A stretch of 64,000 bases of DNA from Pseudomonas sp. PDM16 (GCF_014851865.1 NZ_JACVAM010000003.1:434001-498000); one strand, 5' to 3'; numbered from the stretch's first letter, positions 8,900 to 17,209 are shown. Numbers and translations are program-made. The notes: generated by a model not told the origin, from the sequence alone.

Positions 8900-11302
8900 T
8901 CAGAAATCGACGGTGGCCGATACTTTGAGCGTGCGCGGAGATCCCTGGGTCAGATAGCCACCGTTGGCCGACGCCCAGTAGTTCTCGTCGGCCACGTTCT
9001 CCAGCACCGTGTTGAAGGTCACAGCCCTGCCGTCCAACTTGGTCTGGTAGCGGGCGCCTAGGTCGACGCGGGTCCAGGCCGGAATGCTGTACTCGTTGGC
9101 GGTGTCGACGAATTGCCCGCCGGTGCGCAACAACAGGCCATTCAGGCTCAGCCCGTTTACGCCCGGCACATCCCAGTCCGCACCCACGTTGAACTGGAAC
9201 TGGGGCACACCCACCGCCTGATTGCCATCATCGCGACCACCGGCGGTACCGCTCAGCTCGGCCTCGGTCCAGGTCACGCCGCTCAACAGGCGCAGACCAT
9301 TCAGCGGTTCACCGAACAAGCTCAGCTCGACGCCACGATTGCGCTGCTCGGCATCCACCCGATAGTAGCCGTCGCCGCCAAGCACGCCCTGCGGTTGCTC
9401 GATGCGGAACAGGCTCAGGCTGCCGCCGAAGCTGCCCCAGTCGAGCTTGGCACCGACCTCCATCTGCTTGGAGCGATAGGGAGCGAACATCGCCCCGTTG
9501 TTGATAGCGGCACCCGGCGCGGTTGGCCCCTGCTGCAGAGACTCGACGCGGTTGGCATACAACGACAGGTACTCGGTGGGCTTCACCACCAAGCCATAGG
9601 CCGGCGTGGTGATGCTCTCCTGATAATTGGAGGTCCGTGCGCCGGTGGCCGAGCTCCAGGCATCGGCACCGATGGTCTGGCGCCTTACGCCCAGGGTGAG
9701 CAGCACACGATCCTCATAGAAACCCAGGGTATCGGATAGCGCCAGGCTCTTGTTCTGCACCTTCGCAGTGGTGTCCGGATCATGGAGATCGCCGGAGATG
9801 GTGGTGGCCAGCGGCTCCACCACGGGATACCCCTGGTAAAGATTGCCGAAGCCACGACTGCCCACTGCCGTGGACTCGAAGGCATTGCGCTTCTCCTGCC
9901 AGATACCGTTGGCCGCCAGGTTGATCCGGTGGCTGACCGGGCCGGTCGCCAGCTCGCCGCGCAGGCCGGTAACGGCACTCAGGGTCTCCTGATCCAGCGG
10001 CGAATAGAGCCGGCCGATGCGTGCATCGCCATTCGCGCCATACACGTAGTTGGACGCATAGATGCCGTTCTCACGAGTGTACTTGCCGCCCGCGATCAGG
10101 TAGGCCGTCCAGGAAGGTGACAGGTCATACTCGGCACTGAACATGCCGTAGCTGTCCTCGAGCTGCGACCAGCTCCAGGGCTGTGCATAGTTCTGGTCTG
10201 AATCCGGCGCGGACGGCGTCTTGCCGTTCAGGGTACTGGTGGCCCCCGTGGTGGTCAGGTAGACCACCGAACGCCCTTCGTTGACTCGCTGCTTCTGATA
10301 GCCGAGATCAGCAGCCAGGCGCAGGCGTTCGCCGCGATAGTCCAGTCCGACCGTGGCCAGGCTGAAGCGGGAATGTTCCTCGTCGACCGCCGTCTCGCCC
10401 TCACGCTGGGCCAGATTCACCCGGACGCCGAAACGGTTGTCCTCGCCAAAACGCTGGCCGAGGTCGACGTGACCACCCACTCGGGCATCGCTGGCGTAGT
10501 CCAGAGTGGCGCGTCGCGTGGGCGTATCCTCGGCGCGCTTGGAGACCACGTTGATCGCACCGCCAACGCCACTACCACCAGGGCCGACACCGTTGATGAA
10601 GGCATTGGCCCCCTTGAACACCTCGACCCGCTCGACCGACTCGGTGGAGATGATCTGGCGCGGCAGCACGCCGTACAGACCGTTGAGGGAAATGTCATCG
10701 CTGAACAACTGGAAGCCGCGTACGACGAACACCTGGGAGAAGTTGCCGAAACCAAAGGACTGGCGTATGCCCGGGTCGCTGGCCAGCACATCGGCCAGTG
10801 TCTGCGCCTGGCGCGTCTCGATCAGATCGGAGGTGTAGCTGGAGAAGGCGAAAGGCGTGTCCTGCATGTCCTGGTTGCCCAGCACCCCGATGTTCGCGCC
10901 ACGCGCCACCTGGCCGCCGGCGTACTCGCTCGGCAGATCGGCCCGCCCCTCCACGAGGCTGCTGATTGTGGTGGTGCCTAGCTCCACCGAGCCCTGCTCG
11001 GCCGATAAAGGCACCAGCGTGACGGTACCATCGGTGCCGATCTGGAAGGTCAGCCCGCTTCCCTGCAACAGACGCTGCAGGCCTTCGGCCACCGAATAAT
11101 CGCCCTTCAGCGCCGGTGCCGAACCACTGCTGCGGGTCAGGCCCGCGTCATACAACAGACGTACGTCGGCCTGTTCGGCGAAGTCGGTCAGCGCCGCATC
11201 GAGACGCTGGGACGGCACGTCGAGCTCGACGGCTTGCGCGTGAGCGGCAGCGAGGGCCAGGGGAAGGGCGGCTAGCGCCGGGAAGAAAGAGGTCGACCGC
11301 AT
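8900..11302 (-). CDS. TonB-dependent siderophore receptor with STN signalling domain (transducer)
   Basis: The 800-residue outer-membrane receptor has a signal peptide (MRSTSFFPALAALPLALAAA), then a secretin/TonB short N-terminal domain at about residues 27-100 (LDVPSQRLDAALTDFAEQAD...), the FecA/FpvA-type region that contacts the FecR-like anti-sigma factor. The plug follows (DVLASDPGIRQ, VFVVRGFQL, VEVFKGANAFINGVGPGG, GGAINVVSKRA), and the 22-strand barrel ends in the terminal aromatic ...KVSATVDF. Genes for the FecI and FecR partners lie immediately upstream in the same orientation with a 131-bp gap, so this is a complete surface-signalling unit. The ligand (a ferric siderophore or similar chelate) is unknown. 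Confidence 0.92.
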   Translation of the reverse strand: MRSTSFFPALAALPLALAAAHAQAVELDVPSQRLDAALTDFAEQADVRLLYDAGLTRSSGSAPALKGDYSVAEGLQRLLQGSGLTFQIGTDGTVTLVPLSAEQGSVELGTTTISSLVEGRADLPSEYAGGQVARGANIGVLGNQDMQDTPFAFSSYTSDLIETRQAQTLADVLASDPGIRQSFGFGNFSQVFVVRGFQLFSDDISLNGLYGVLPRQIISTESVERVEVFKGANAFINGVGPGGSGVGGAINVVSKRAEDTPTRRATLDYASDARVGGHVDLGQRFGEDNRFGVRVNLAQREGETAVDEEHSRFSLATVGLDYRGERLRLAADLGYQKQRVNEGRSVVYLTTTGATSTLNGKTPSAPDSDQNYAQPWSWSQLEDSYGMFSAEYDLSPSWTAYLIAGGKYTRENGIYASNYVYGANGDARIGRLYSPLDQETLSAVTGLRGELATGPVSHRINLAANGIWQEKRNAFESTAVGSRGFGNLYQGYPVVEPLATTISGDLHDPDTTAKVQNKSLALSDTLGFYEDRVLLTLGVRRQTIGADAWSSATGARTSNYQESITTPAYGLVVKPTEYLSLYANRVESLQQGPTAPGAAINNGAMFAPYRSKQMEVGAKLDWGSFGGSLSLFRIEQPQGVLGGDGYYRVDAEQRNRGVELSLFGEPLNGLRLLSGVTWTEAELSGTAGGRDDGNQAVGVPQFQFNVGADWDVPGVNGLSLNGLLLRTGGQFVDTANEYSIPAWTRVDLGARYQTKLDGRAVTFNTVLENVADENYWASANGGYLTQGSPRTLKVSATVDF

Positions 11303-11433
11303 GCTGATGTCCTTGGCTATTCATGCGAAGAAGTCGCATTTGCAGGGACAGAAGACGAAAGCACGACGCATTTCTGAACCGGCTCCGCAAAAATATTTTC
11401 GAAATCTTCGCGAGAGCAGGCGTGGCAGGGCTA

Positions 11434-12360
11434 TCAGTCGCGCGAAGCGACCAGGATCAGCCCCGGCAGGCGCACCAGACGTACCGGTAGTGTGCCCTCC
11501 ACGGCACGCAGCACCGCCTGCGGATCGTCCAGGGCAAACACCCCGGTCACCTGCAGCGCGCGCGCCGCATCGTCGACGAACAGCACCCGAGCGCCTTGGC
11601 TGCGCTCAAGCTCGGCGAATACCTGCTCCAGTGGCCTGTCGCGGAACACCAACTTGCCGCGCTGCCAGGCCAGGCGCTGGCGGGCGTCCAATGCCTGTAT
11701 GGCCTGCAGCTCACCGGCGCGCCACTGCACCTGCTGGCCTGCCACCACCGGCTGCGCCTCGCTACCTTCGCTGGAGGCCAGGACCCGGCCCTCGCTCACC
11801 GCAAGATCAACGCCGCCCTCTTCCAGGCGCACGTCGAAGCGTGTACCGGTCACTCTGATGCGTGCCTCACCAGCGCTGACCGTGAACGGTCGCGCCGGAT
11901 CATGGGCCACCTGGAAGTCCGCCTCGCCGCGATACAGCCGCACCTCGCGGCGACCGTCGACGAACCGCCAGTCCAGCGCCGAGTCGCCGTTGAGAGTGAG
12001 CAGCGAGCCGTCCTCCAGGCGCAGCTCGCGCACCTCGCCCGGCCGGGTGCTGATGTCGGCATACAAACCGACCCAGGTGCCACGCGGCAGCCACAGGGCG
12101 AGCAGTAGCATCGCCGCACTGGCCAGTGGGAGGGCCCAGCGTCGATGTCGGCGCACTGCGCGCACCTGCGGCAGTTCGGCCGGCCGCTCGACCTCACCGA
12201 GCAACGCCCACAGGCCCTCCACCTCACGCAGCGCCTGATCATGCTCGGGCGCCGCATGGCGCCAGGCCTGCGCGGCGTCGCGATCAGCCGCGGAGGCACG
12301 GCCGGAGTGCAGTAGCACCTGCCATTGCCGGGCCTGGTCGAAGATCGAAGAGTGGATCAC
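11434..12360 (-). CDS. fecR: FecR family anti-sigma/sigma regulator
   Basis: The 308-residue inner-membrane protein carries the message from the outer-membrane receptor to the sigma factor. It has an N-terminal DUF4880-type cytoplasmic part with DQARQWQVLLHSGRAS and AWRHAAPEHDQAL, one membrane span near residues 90-107 (WALPLASAAMLLLALWLP), and the periplasmic FecR domain (ADISTRPGEVRELRLEDGS, RVTGTRFDVR). The C-terminus shows an STN-like fold (QVFAELERSQGARVLF). I choose a GTG start at 12360 because it overlaps the stop codon of the sigma-factor gene (GTGA), implying translational coupling; the longer open frame lies antisense to no feature but overlaps the sigma gene. Confidence 0.88.
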   Translation of the reverse strand: MIHSSIFDQARQWQVLLHSGRASAADRDAAQAWRHAAPEHDQALREVEGLWALLGEVERPAELPQVRAVRRHRRWALPLASAAMLLLALWLPRGTWVGLYADISTRPGEVRELRLEDGSLLTLNGDSALDWRFVDGRREVRLYRGEADFQVAHDPARPFTVSAGEARIRVTGTRFDVRLEEGGVDLAVSEGRVLASSEGSEAQPVVAGQQVQWRAGELQAIQALDARQRLAWQRGKLVFRDRPLEQVFAELERSQGARVLFVDDAARALQVTGVFALDDPQAVLRAVEGTLPVRLVRLPGLILVASRD

Positions 12361-12863
12361 GGCTGCGGGTCCATCTGCTGCTGACAGTGTTCGAGGGCCT
12401 TCAGGATATAGCGTCCAGCCATGCTTTCCGAGACACCCAGGCGCTCGCCGATCTCGCGCTGGGTCATTCCATCCAGACGATTCCAGAGCAGAGCCTGGCG
12501 CAGGTGAGGCGGCAAGCCCTGCACCACACGCTGCAACAGCTCCAGGCGCTGGGCATCGCTGGCCGCCCGCTCCGGGCAAGGCTGGGCACTGACCAGTTCG
12601 GTGGAAATCTCCTCCTCAATTGGTCGCGACTCTTGCTGGCGGCGATGGTCAATGATCAGGTTGCGCGCGATGCGGTAGAGGAAAGCACGCAGATTGCCGA
12701 TCTCCTCCCCAGACTCGCGCCGACGAAAGCGCAGCCAGGTTTCCTGGCGCAGATCGGCCGCCAACTCCGCACACTTGACCCGCCGCGTAAGGAACCGCAG
12801 CAGCTCGGCGGAATGGCTCTCGAACTGACCGTCGACGGAGCTGGGATCGGGTGGCGGAGACAC
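12357..12863 (-). CDS. fecI: FecI-type ECF RNA polymerase sigma factor
   Basis: The 168-residue protein has region 2 (ELLRFLTRRVKCAELAADLRQETWLRF, then IGNLRAFLYRIARNLIIDHRR) and region 4 (LLQRVVQGLPPHLRQALLWN and the helix-turn-helix MTQREIGERLGVSESMAGRY). This is the iron-starvation ECF group that activates the adjacent receptor operon when the ligand is sensed. The start is a GTG at 12863; there is no obvious Shine-Dalgarno sequence, so the true start may differ by a few codons. An AT-rich, Fur-box-like segment lies about 45-65 bp upstream. Confidence 0.9.
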   Translation of the reverse strand: MSPPPDPSSVDGQFESHSAELLRFLTRRVKCAELAADLRQETWLRFRRRESGEEIGNLRAFLYRIARNLIIDHRRQQESRPIEEEISTELVSAQPCPERAASDAQRLELLQRVVQGLPPHLRQALLWNRLDGMTQREIGERLGVSESMAGRYILKALEHCQQQMDPQP

Positions 12864-12906
12864 GGAGGCGATGTGATGAATGACAATCCGCGAAAATATA
12901 TCAATT

Positions 12907-12925
12907 GATAATTACTTTCAATTAA
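12907..12925. promoter_or_regulatory. Possible Fur box upstream of the fecI-like gene
   Basis: GATAATTACTTTCAATTAA matches 11 of 19 positions of the Fur consensus, with a perfect first GATAAT hexamer, in a strikingly AT-rich island (about 12890-12930). Iron repression is expected for FecI-type sigma genes. The match is moderate. Confidence 0.4.
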
Positions 12926-12996
12926 AGAAAGACCTGCGACATTTCGCCCGATGCGACAATCCGCCGACTACGACCAAGGTCTAAGTTGACGGAATA

Positions 12997-13010
12997 TTGA
13001 TCCAGATCAA
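12997..13010 (+). promoter_or_regulatory. Perfect ANR/FNR box in the cioAB promoter
   Basis: TTGATCCAGATCAA is an exact TTGAT-N4-ATCAA palindrome centred about 25 bp before the cioA start. A candidate -35 (TTGACG, 12986-12991) is just upstream, so the box would lie inside the core promoter. That suits repression by ANR at low oxygen, as known for P. aeruginosa cioAB. Confidence 0.78.
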
Positions 13011-13028
13011 TTTCAGGAGTGGCCATAC

Positions 13029-14459
13029 ATGTTCGGCCTGGATGCAACGGAGCTGGCCAGAATCCAGTTCGCCTTCACCATCTCCTTCCACATCGTCTTC
13101 CCGGCCATCAGCATCGGCCTCGCCAGTTACCTGGCGGTGCTCGAAGGCCTGTGGCTGAAGACCAAGAAGGACGTCTATTACGACCTCTACCGCTTCTGGC
13201 TGCAGATCTTCGCCGTCACCTTCGGCATGGGCGTGGTCTCCGGTGTGGTGATGAGCTATCAGTTCGGCACCAACTGGAGCGAGCTGTCCACGGCTGCCGG
13301 CAGCATCATGGGGCCGCTGCTGACCTACGAGGTGCTCACCGCCTTCTTCCTGGAGGCCGGTTTCCTCGGGATCATGCTGTTCGGCCTGAACAAGGTCGGG
13401 CGAGGCCTGCACTTCTTCGCCACCTTGATGGTGGCCATCGGCACGCTGATCTCGACCTTCTGGATCCTCTCCTCGAACAGCTGGATGCACACCCCGCAGG
13501 GCTTCACCCTGGTGGACGGCGTGTTCACGCCCGAATCCTGGTGGGACATCGTGTTCAACCCGTCCTTCCCCTATCGCCTGGCGCACATGGCGGTGGCGGC
13601 CTTCCTCAGCACCGCGTTCGTGGTCGGCGCCACTGCCGCCTGGCACCTGCTCAAGGGCAAGCGTGACCCGGCCACGCGCATGATGTTCTCCATGGCCCTG
13701 TGGATGGCGCTGATCGTCGCGCCGATCCAGGCCGTGATCGGCGACTTCCACGGCCTGAACACCCTCAAGCACCAGCCGGCCAAGGTCGCCGCGATGGAAG
13801 GCCACTGGGAAACCGAGAAGGGCGTGCCGCTGCTGCTGTTCGGCATCCCCGACATGCAGGCCGAGACCACCCACTACGCCATCGGTATCCCGCGCCTGGC
13901 CAGCCTGATCCTCACCCATGACATCGATGGCGAGATCAAGGGCCTCAAGGACTGGGCGCCGGAGGATCGGCCGAATGCGCTGATCGTGTTCTGGAGCTTC
14001 CGCGTGATGGTCGGCCTGGGCCTGCTGATGATCCTCTGTGGCGCGCTTGGCTTGTGGCTGCGTCGCGGTGACAAGCTCTACGAAGCGCGCGGCTTCCAAC
14101 GCCTGATGTTGGCGATGGGCCCGTCCGGGATCATCGCCCTGCTGGCCGGCTGGGTGACCACCGAGGTCGGCCGCCAGCCCTGGGTGATCTACGGCCTGCT
14201 GCGCACCAGCGACGCCGTGTCCAACCACAGCGCCACGCAGATGGGCGTATCCCTGTCGATCTTCGTGGTGGTGTACTTCATCGTCTTCGGTGTCGGCATC
14301 ACCTACCTGCTGCGCATGATGCGCAAAGGTCCGGTGTTGGGCCTGCTCGCTCAGGCCAACCAGGACGGAGGTCCCGGCCACAGCCGTACCCCGGCCCGCC
14401 CGTTGTCTGCCGCCGCGGACAGCGTCGAAGACGAAGCCGACCAGGAGAATCGCCAATGA
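13029..14459 (+). CDS. cioA: Cyanide-insensitive terminal oxidase (bd-type) subunit I, CioA
   Basis: The 476-residue CydA-family subunit oxidises ubiquinol and reduces oxygen in the inner membrane. Heme-ligand positions are visible: H21 (QFAFTISFHIVFPAIS) and H186 (PYRLAHMAVAAF), plus the CydA signature GRQPWVIYGLLRT. The quinol-binding Q-loop after helix 6 is short, which marks the CIO subgroup rather than E. coli CydA. CAGGAG precedes the ATG. The stop codon overlaps the ATG of cioB by 4 bp. The last ~30 residues are a polar extension. Regulation is probably through the ANR box at 12997. Confidence 0.95.
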   Translation: MFGLDATELARIQFAFTISFHIVFPAISIGLASYLAVLEGLWLKTKKDVYYDLYRFWLQIFAVTFGMGVVSGVVMSYQFGTNWSELSTAAGSIMGPLLTYEVLTAFFLEAGFLGIMLFGLNKVGRGLHFFATLMVAIGTLISTFWILSSNSWMHTPQGFTLVDGVFTPESWWDIVFNPSFPYRLAHMAVAAFLSTAFVVGATAAWHLLKGKRDPATRMMFSMALWMALIVAPIQAVIGDFHGLNTLKHQPAKVAAMEGHWETEKGVPLLLFGIPDMQAETTHYAIGIPRLASLILTHDIDGEIKGLKDWAPEDRPNALIVFWSFRVMVGLGLLMILCGALGLWLRRGDKLYEARGFQRLMLAMGPSGIIALLAGWVTTEVGRQPWVIYGLLRTSDAVSNHSATQMGVSLSIFVVVYFIVFGVGITYLLRMMRKGPVLGLLAQANQDGGPGHSRTPARPLSAAADSVEDEADQENRQ

Positions 14460-15460
14460 GCATCGATCTGCCGCTGATCTGGGCCGGGGTGATCGCCTTC
14501 GGCATCTTCATGTACGTGGTGATGGACGGCTTCGACCTGGGCATCGGCATCCTCTACCCGTTCTTCCGCGACAAGGACGAGCGCGACGCCATGATGAACA
14601 CCGTGGCGCCGATCTGGGACGGTAACGAAACCTGGCTGGTGCTCGGCGGTGCCGGGCTGTTCGCCGCCTTCCCGCTGGCCTACTCCGTGGTGCTCACGGC
14701 GCTGTACCTGCCGCTGGTGATCATGCTCATCGCGCTGATCTTTCGCGGTGTGGCCTTCGAGTTCCGCTTCAAGGCCAAGCGCACCCGCTACGTGTGGGAC
14801 GCTGCCTTCATCGGCGGCTCGGTTGTCGCCACCTTCGCCCAGGGCGTGGTGCTCGGCGCCTTCATCAACGGCATCAAGATCGAGGATCGCCAGTTCGCCG
14901 GTGGCCCGTTCGACTGGCTGGCGCCCTTCCCGCTGTTCTGCGGCGCCGGCCTGGTGGTCGGCTATGCCATGCTCGGCTGCGCCTGGCTGCTGCTGAAGAC
15001 CGAGGGCAAGCTGCGCCACAAGATGTACAAGCTGATGCTGCCACTAACCTGCGTACTGCTGTTGTTCATCGCCGCCGTCAGCCTGTGGACGCCGCTGGCC
15101 CATCCGGCGATCGCCGAGCGCTGGTTCACCCTGCCCAACCTGTTCTACTTCATGCCGGTGCCGACGCTGGTGGCGGTGACCATCCTCGGCATCGTCCGCG
15201 CCGTGCACCTGAAGATCGACTGGCAGCCCTTCGTGCTGACGCTGGTGCTGATTGCCCTGTCCTACACGGGCCTGGCGATCAGCTTGTGGCCGAACATCGT
15301 GCCGCCGTCGCTGAGCTTCTGGGAGGCCTCGGCCCCGGCCAGCAGCCAGGCGTTCACCCTGGTCGGCGTGACCTTCATGGTGCCGATCATCCTTATCTAC
15401 ACCGCCTACAGCTACTGGGTGTTCCGCGGCAAGGTGAAGGTCGGCGAGGGCTACCACTGA
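14456..15460 (+). CDS. cioB: Cyanide-insensitive terminal oxidase subunit II, CioB
   Basis: The 334-residue CydB-family subunit has about eight membrane helices and partners CioA. The N-terminal PLIWAGVIAFGIFMYVVMDGFDLGIG is the family signature, with the acidic FDLGIG segment, and the conserved WDGNETWLVLGGAGLFAAFP follows. Length is usual for CioB. It overlaps cioA by ATGA and its TGA stop overlaps the ATG of the next small gene (TGATG), so all three are probably translated as a coupled operon. Confidence 0.95.
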   Translation: MSIDLPLIWAGVIAFGIFMYVVMDGFDLGIGILYPFFRDKDERDAMMNTVAPIWDGNETWLVLGGAGLFAAFPLAYSVVLTALYLPLVIMLIALIFRGVAFEFRFKAKRTRYVWDAAFIGGSVVATFAQGVVLGAFINGIKIEDRQFAGGPFDWLAPFPLFCGAGLVVGYAMLGCAWLLLKTEGKLRHKMYKLMLPLTCVLLLFIAAVSLWTPLAHPAIAERWFTLPNLFYFMPVPTLVAVTILGIVRAVHLKIDWQPFVLTLVLIALSYTGLAISLWPNIVPPSLSFWEASAPASSQAFTLVGVTFMVPIILIYTAYSYWVFRGKVKVGEGYH

Positions 15461-15582
15461 TGAACGAAAGCAAACAACCGCTGGCCAAGCGCCTGGCCTG
15501 GTTCGCCGCCCTATGGCTGGGCGGCGTGCTGGCCGTGACCCTTCTCGCCTACGCCATCAAGTGGGGCATGGGCCTGACCTGA
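15460..15582 (+). CDS. DUF2474 single-span small subunit of the CIO oxidase operon
   Basis: This 40-residue protein has a charged N-terminus (MNESKQPLAKRLAWF) and one membrane helix (FAALWLGGVLAVTLLAYAIKW), the DUF2474 pattern. It starts in the TGATG overlap with the cioB stop. By position and size it is the counterpart of CydX/CydZ-type accessory subunits that stabilise bd oxidases, although the sequence is not CydX. Function is inferred from gene order. Confidence 0.82.
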   Translation: MNESKQPLAKRLAWFAALWLGGVLAVTLLAYAIKWGMGLT

Positions 15583-15624
15583 TCGCCGGAACCCTGCGCT
15601 GTAGCCCGAGGCGCGCGGAGCTCA

Positions 15625-15966
15625 CTACCGTTGTCCCAGCAAACGGCGCATCTCGTCGCTGAGCGGCATCGGCCGGAACGCACTGATCCGCGCCCGGCCG
15701 CTGTTACCCAGCGGCACCCAGATCAGCGAGAAGAGTAGCGCGGCGAGAATGCGCGGCAGTTGCCCTGCCACCTCGCGCCAGTCCCGCAGGGCCCAGCCGG
15801 CCTGCAGCATCAGCCAGTGCGAGCGCGCATGACGCAACGGCATGCGCTGGCTGAGGATATGCGCCCGCTCCAGCCAGATCAGGGCATCGGCAGGCTCGCG
15901 CCGGCCCAGCGACGCTTCGGCCTCGACAAAGGCCTGCTGCAATGCGGCTTCCAGTTCAGTGCGCAT
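15625..15966 (-). CDS. DUF3703 family protein next to a metal transporter
   Basis: The 113-residue protein (MRTELEAALQQAFVEAEASL...) has a helical TPR-like N-terminal half (WLERAHILSQRMPLRHARSHWLMLQAGW) and a hydrophobic segment ILAALLFSLIWVPLGNSGRA, with a conserved RISAFRPMPLSDEM tail. This is DUF3703, which is regularly found beside CDF cation transporters and MerR regulators. I prefer the ATG at 15966 (AAGGA 11 nt upstream) over an in-frame ATG at 15978. Either start overlaps the end of the transporter gene, so the two are coupled. Its molecular role is unknown; an accessory role in metal efflux is an inference. Confidence 0.8.
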   Translation of the reverse strand: MRTELEAALQQAFVEAEASLGRREPADALIWLERAHILSQRMPLRHARSHWLMLQAGWALRDWREVAGQLPRILAALLFSLIWVPLGNSGRARISAFRPMPLSDEMRRLLGQR

Positions 15967-16588
15967 GACCGTGTCCATCCTTCAATTCCCCATCTGCCTG
16001 GCGCAGCACCTGGATAGCGGCGCTGATGGCCAGTGCAGCCATGATGCTGGCGACGATCAGGTCCGGCCAGGCACTGCCGGTGCCGAACACACCGAGCGCC
16101 GCCGCCAGCACCGCGAGGTTACCAACGGCATCGTTGCGCGTGCAGAGCCAGACGCTGCGCATGTTGCTGTCACCTTCGCGGTAGGCATACAGCAGCACGG
16201 CCACCCCCAGGTTGGCCAACAGCGCCAGGGTACCCACCACGCCCATCGTCGGCGCGTTCGGCACTTCGCCCTGCCACCAGTGCCAGAGCGCCATGCCCAG
16301 CACCGCAAGACCGAACAGCAGCATGCTCACCGCCTTGAACTGCGCGGCACGGGCTCGCCAAGTCAGGGCCATGCCGAGCACCCAGAGACTGATGGCGTAG
16401 TTGGCGGAATCGCCGAGAAAGTCCAATGAGTCGGCCAGCAGCGAGACCGAGCCGGCCTTGAGACCCGCGCCTATCTCCACCGCGAACATGGCCAGGTTGA
16501 CCAGCAGCGCGATCCACAGAATGCGCCGGTAGCGTTTGGAACGCAGCGCGGCCTCGGGCGTTTCGTGATTACAGCAATGAGCCCCCAT
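15956..16588 (-). CDS. Short CDF-type cation efflux transporter
   Basis: The 210-residue membrane protein is of the cation diffusion facilitator fold: N-terminal MGAHCCNHE (possible metal-binding), then helices around LWIALLVNLAMFAVEIGAGL, DSLDFLGDSANYAISLWVLG, AVSMLLFGLAVLGMALWHWW and VGTLALLANLGVAVLL. It lacks the large C-terminal cytosolic domain of typical ~300-aa CDF proteins. The transport site appears as D-x3-D in helix 2 (DFLGD) and C-x3-D in helix 5 (CTRND), with cysteine where zinc CDFs have histidine. A divergent MerR regulator and a MerR-type promoter lie directly upstream; AGAGGAG precedes the start. Likely substrates are Zn, Cd, Co or Pb. Confidence 0.85.
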   Translation of the reverse strand: MGAHCCNHETPEAALRSKRYRRILWIALLVNLAMFAVEIGAGLKAGSVSLLADSLDFLGDSANYAISLWVLGMALTWRARAAQFKAVSMLLFGLAVLGMALWHWWQGEVPNAPTMGVVGTLALLANLGVAVLLYAYREGDSNMRSVWLCTRNDAVGNLAVLAAALGVFGTGSAWPDLIVASIMAALAISAAIQVLRQADGELKDGHGHAH

Positions 16589-16617
16589 TTGGCATCTCCT
16601 CTGTCAGGGTGCAGACT

Positions 16618-16648
16618 ACGCTAAACCCTGTAGCCACTACGGAGTCAA
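16618..16648 (-). promoter_or_regulatory. MerR-type promoter/operator for the cation transporter
   Basis: On the minus strand, -35 TTGACT (16648-16643) and -10 TAGCGT (16623-16618) are separated by 19 bp, the overlong spacer typical of MerR-activated promoters. The spacer carries the dyad CCGTAG-TGG-CTACAGG. The -35 nearly touches the start codon of the divergent merR-family gene, so the regulator would also block its own expression. Confidence 0.75.
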
Positions 16649-16649
16649 C

Positions 16650-17069
16650 ATGGCAAAGCCACTGACTATTGGCGCTCTCGCCCGCGACAGCGGCGTCAAC
16701 CTGGAAACCATCCGTTTCTACGAGCGTAGCGGTCTGCTGCCGGCACCGCAGCGCAGCGCCTCGGGTTACCGCCACTACCAGGAAGTGGATGTGCGCAGGC
16801 TGCGCTTCATCCGCCGCGGCCGCGAGCTGGGCTTCAGCCTGGAAGAAATCCGCAGCCTGCTGGACCTGGCCGCCCACCCGGAAAGCCCCTGCGACGCCGC
16901 CGACCGCATGGCCCGCGAACACCTGGACACCATCGAAGCGCGCATTCGCGACCTGCAGAACATGCGTGCGGAGCTGGGCAAGCTGGCTGACTGCCACAGC
17001 GGCCACGCCGAACATTGCCGGCTGCTGGAGGCCCTCGACGAGCGAGACTGCTGCCACCCGCCGCGCTGA
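16650..17069 (+). CDS. MerR family metal-responsive regulator (CadR/PbrR/ZntR-like)
   Basis: The 139-residue protein has an N-terminal winged helix (TIGALARDSGVNLETIRFYE), the linker YRHYQEVDVRRLRFIRRGRELGFSLEEI and a dimerisation helix. Cysteines sit in the expected metal-binding places: one after the dimer interface (SPCDAADRMA) and several in the tail (LADCHSGHAEHC, DERDCCHPPR). This layout is of the Cd/Pb/Zn-sensing group. It would bind the 19-bp-spacer promoter of the divergent transporter and switch it on by DNA distortion. CGGAG lies 5 nt before the ATG. Confidence 0.9.
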   Translation: MAKPLTIGALARDSGVNLETIRFYERSGLLPAPQRSASGYRHYQEVDVRRLRFIRRGRELGFSLEEIRSLLDLAAHPESPCDAADRMAREHLDTIEARIRDLQNMRAELGKLADCHSGHAEHCRLLEALDERDCCHPPR

Positions 17070-17209
17070 AACGCAGCGCTGGCAAGGGTTTCTTCAATCA
17101 TTATCGAGATCGATTCCTACTATGGAAAAGGCTGACTTCCGTCAGGGCGGGTCAGCCACGACCATAGGCCCCGTACTCCTCAACCACCCCCAGTACGAGG
17201 TCACCGATC

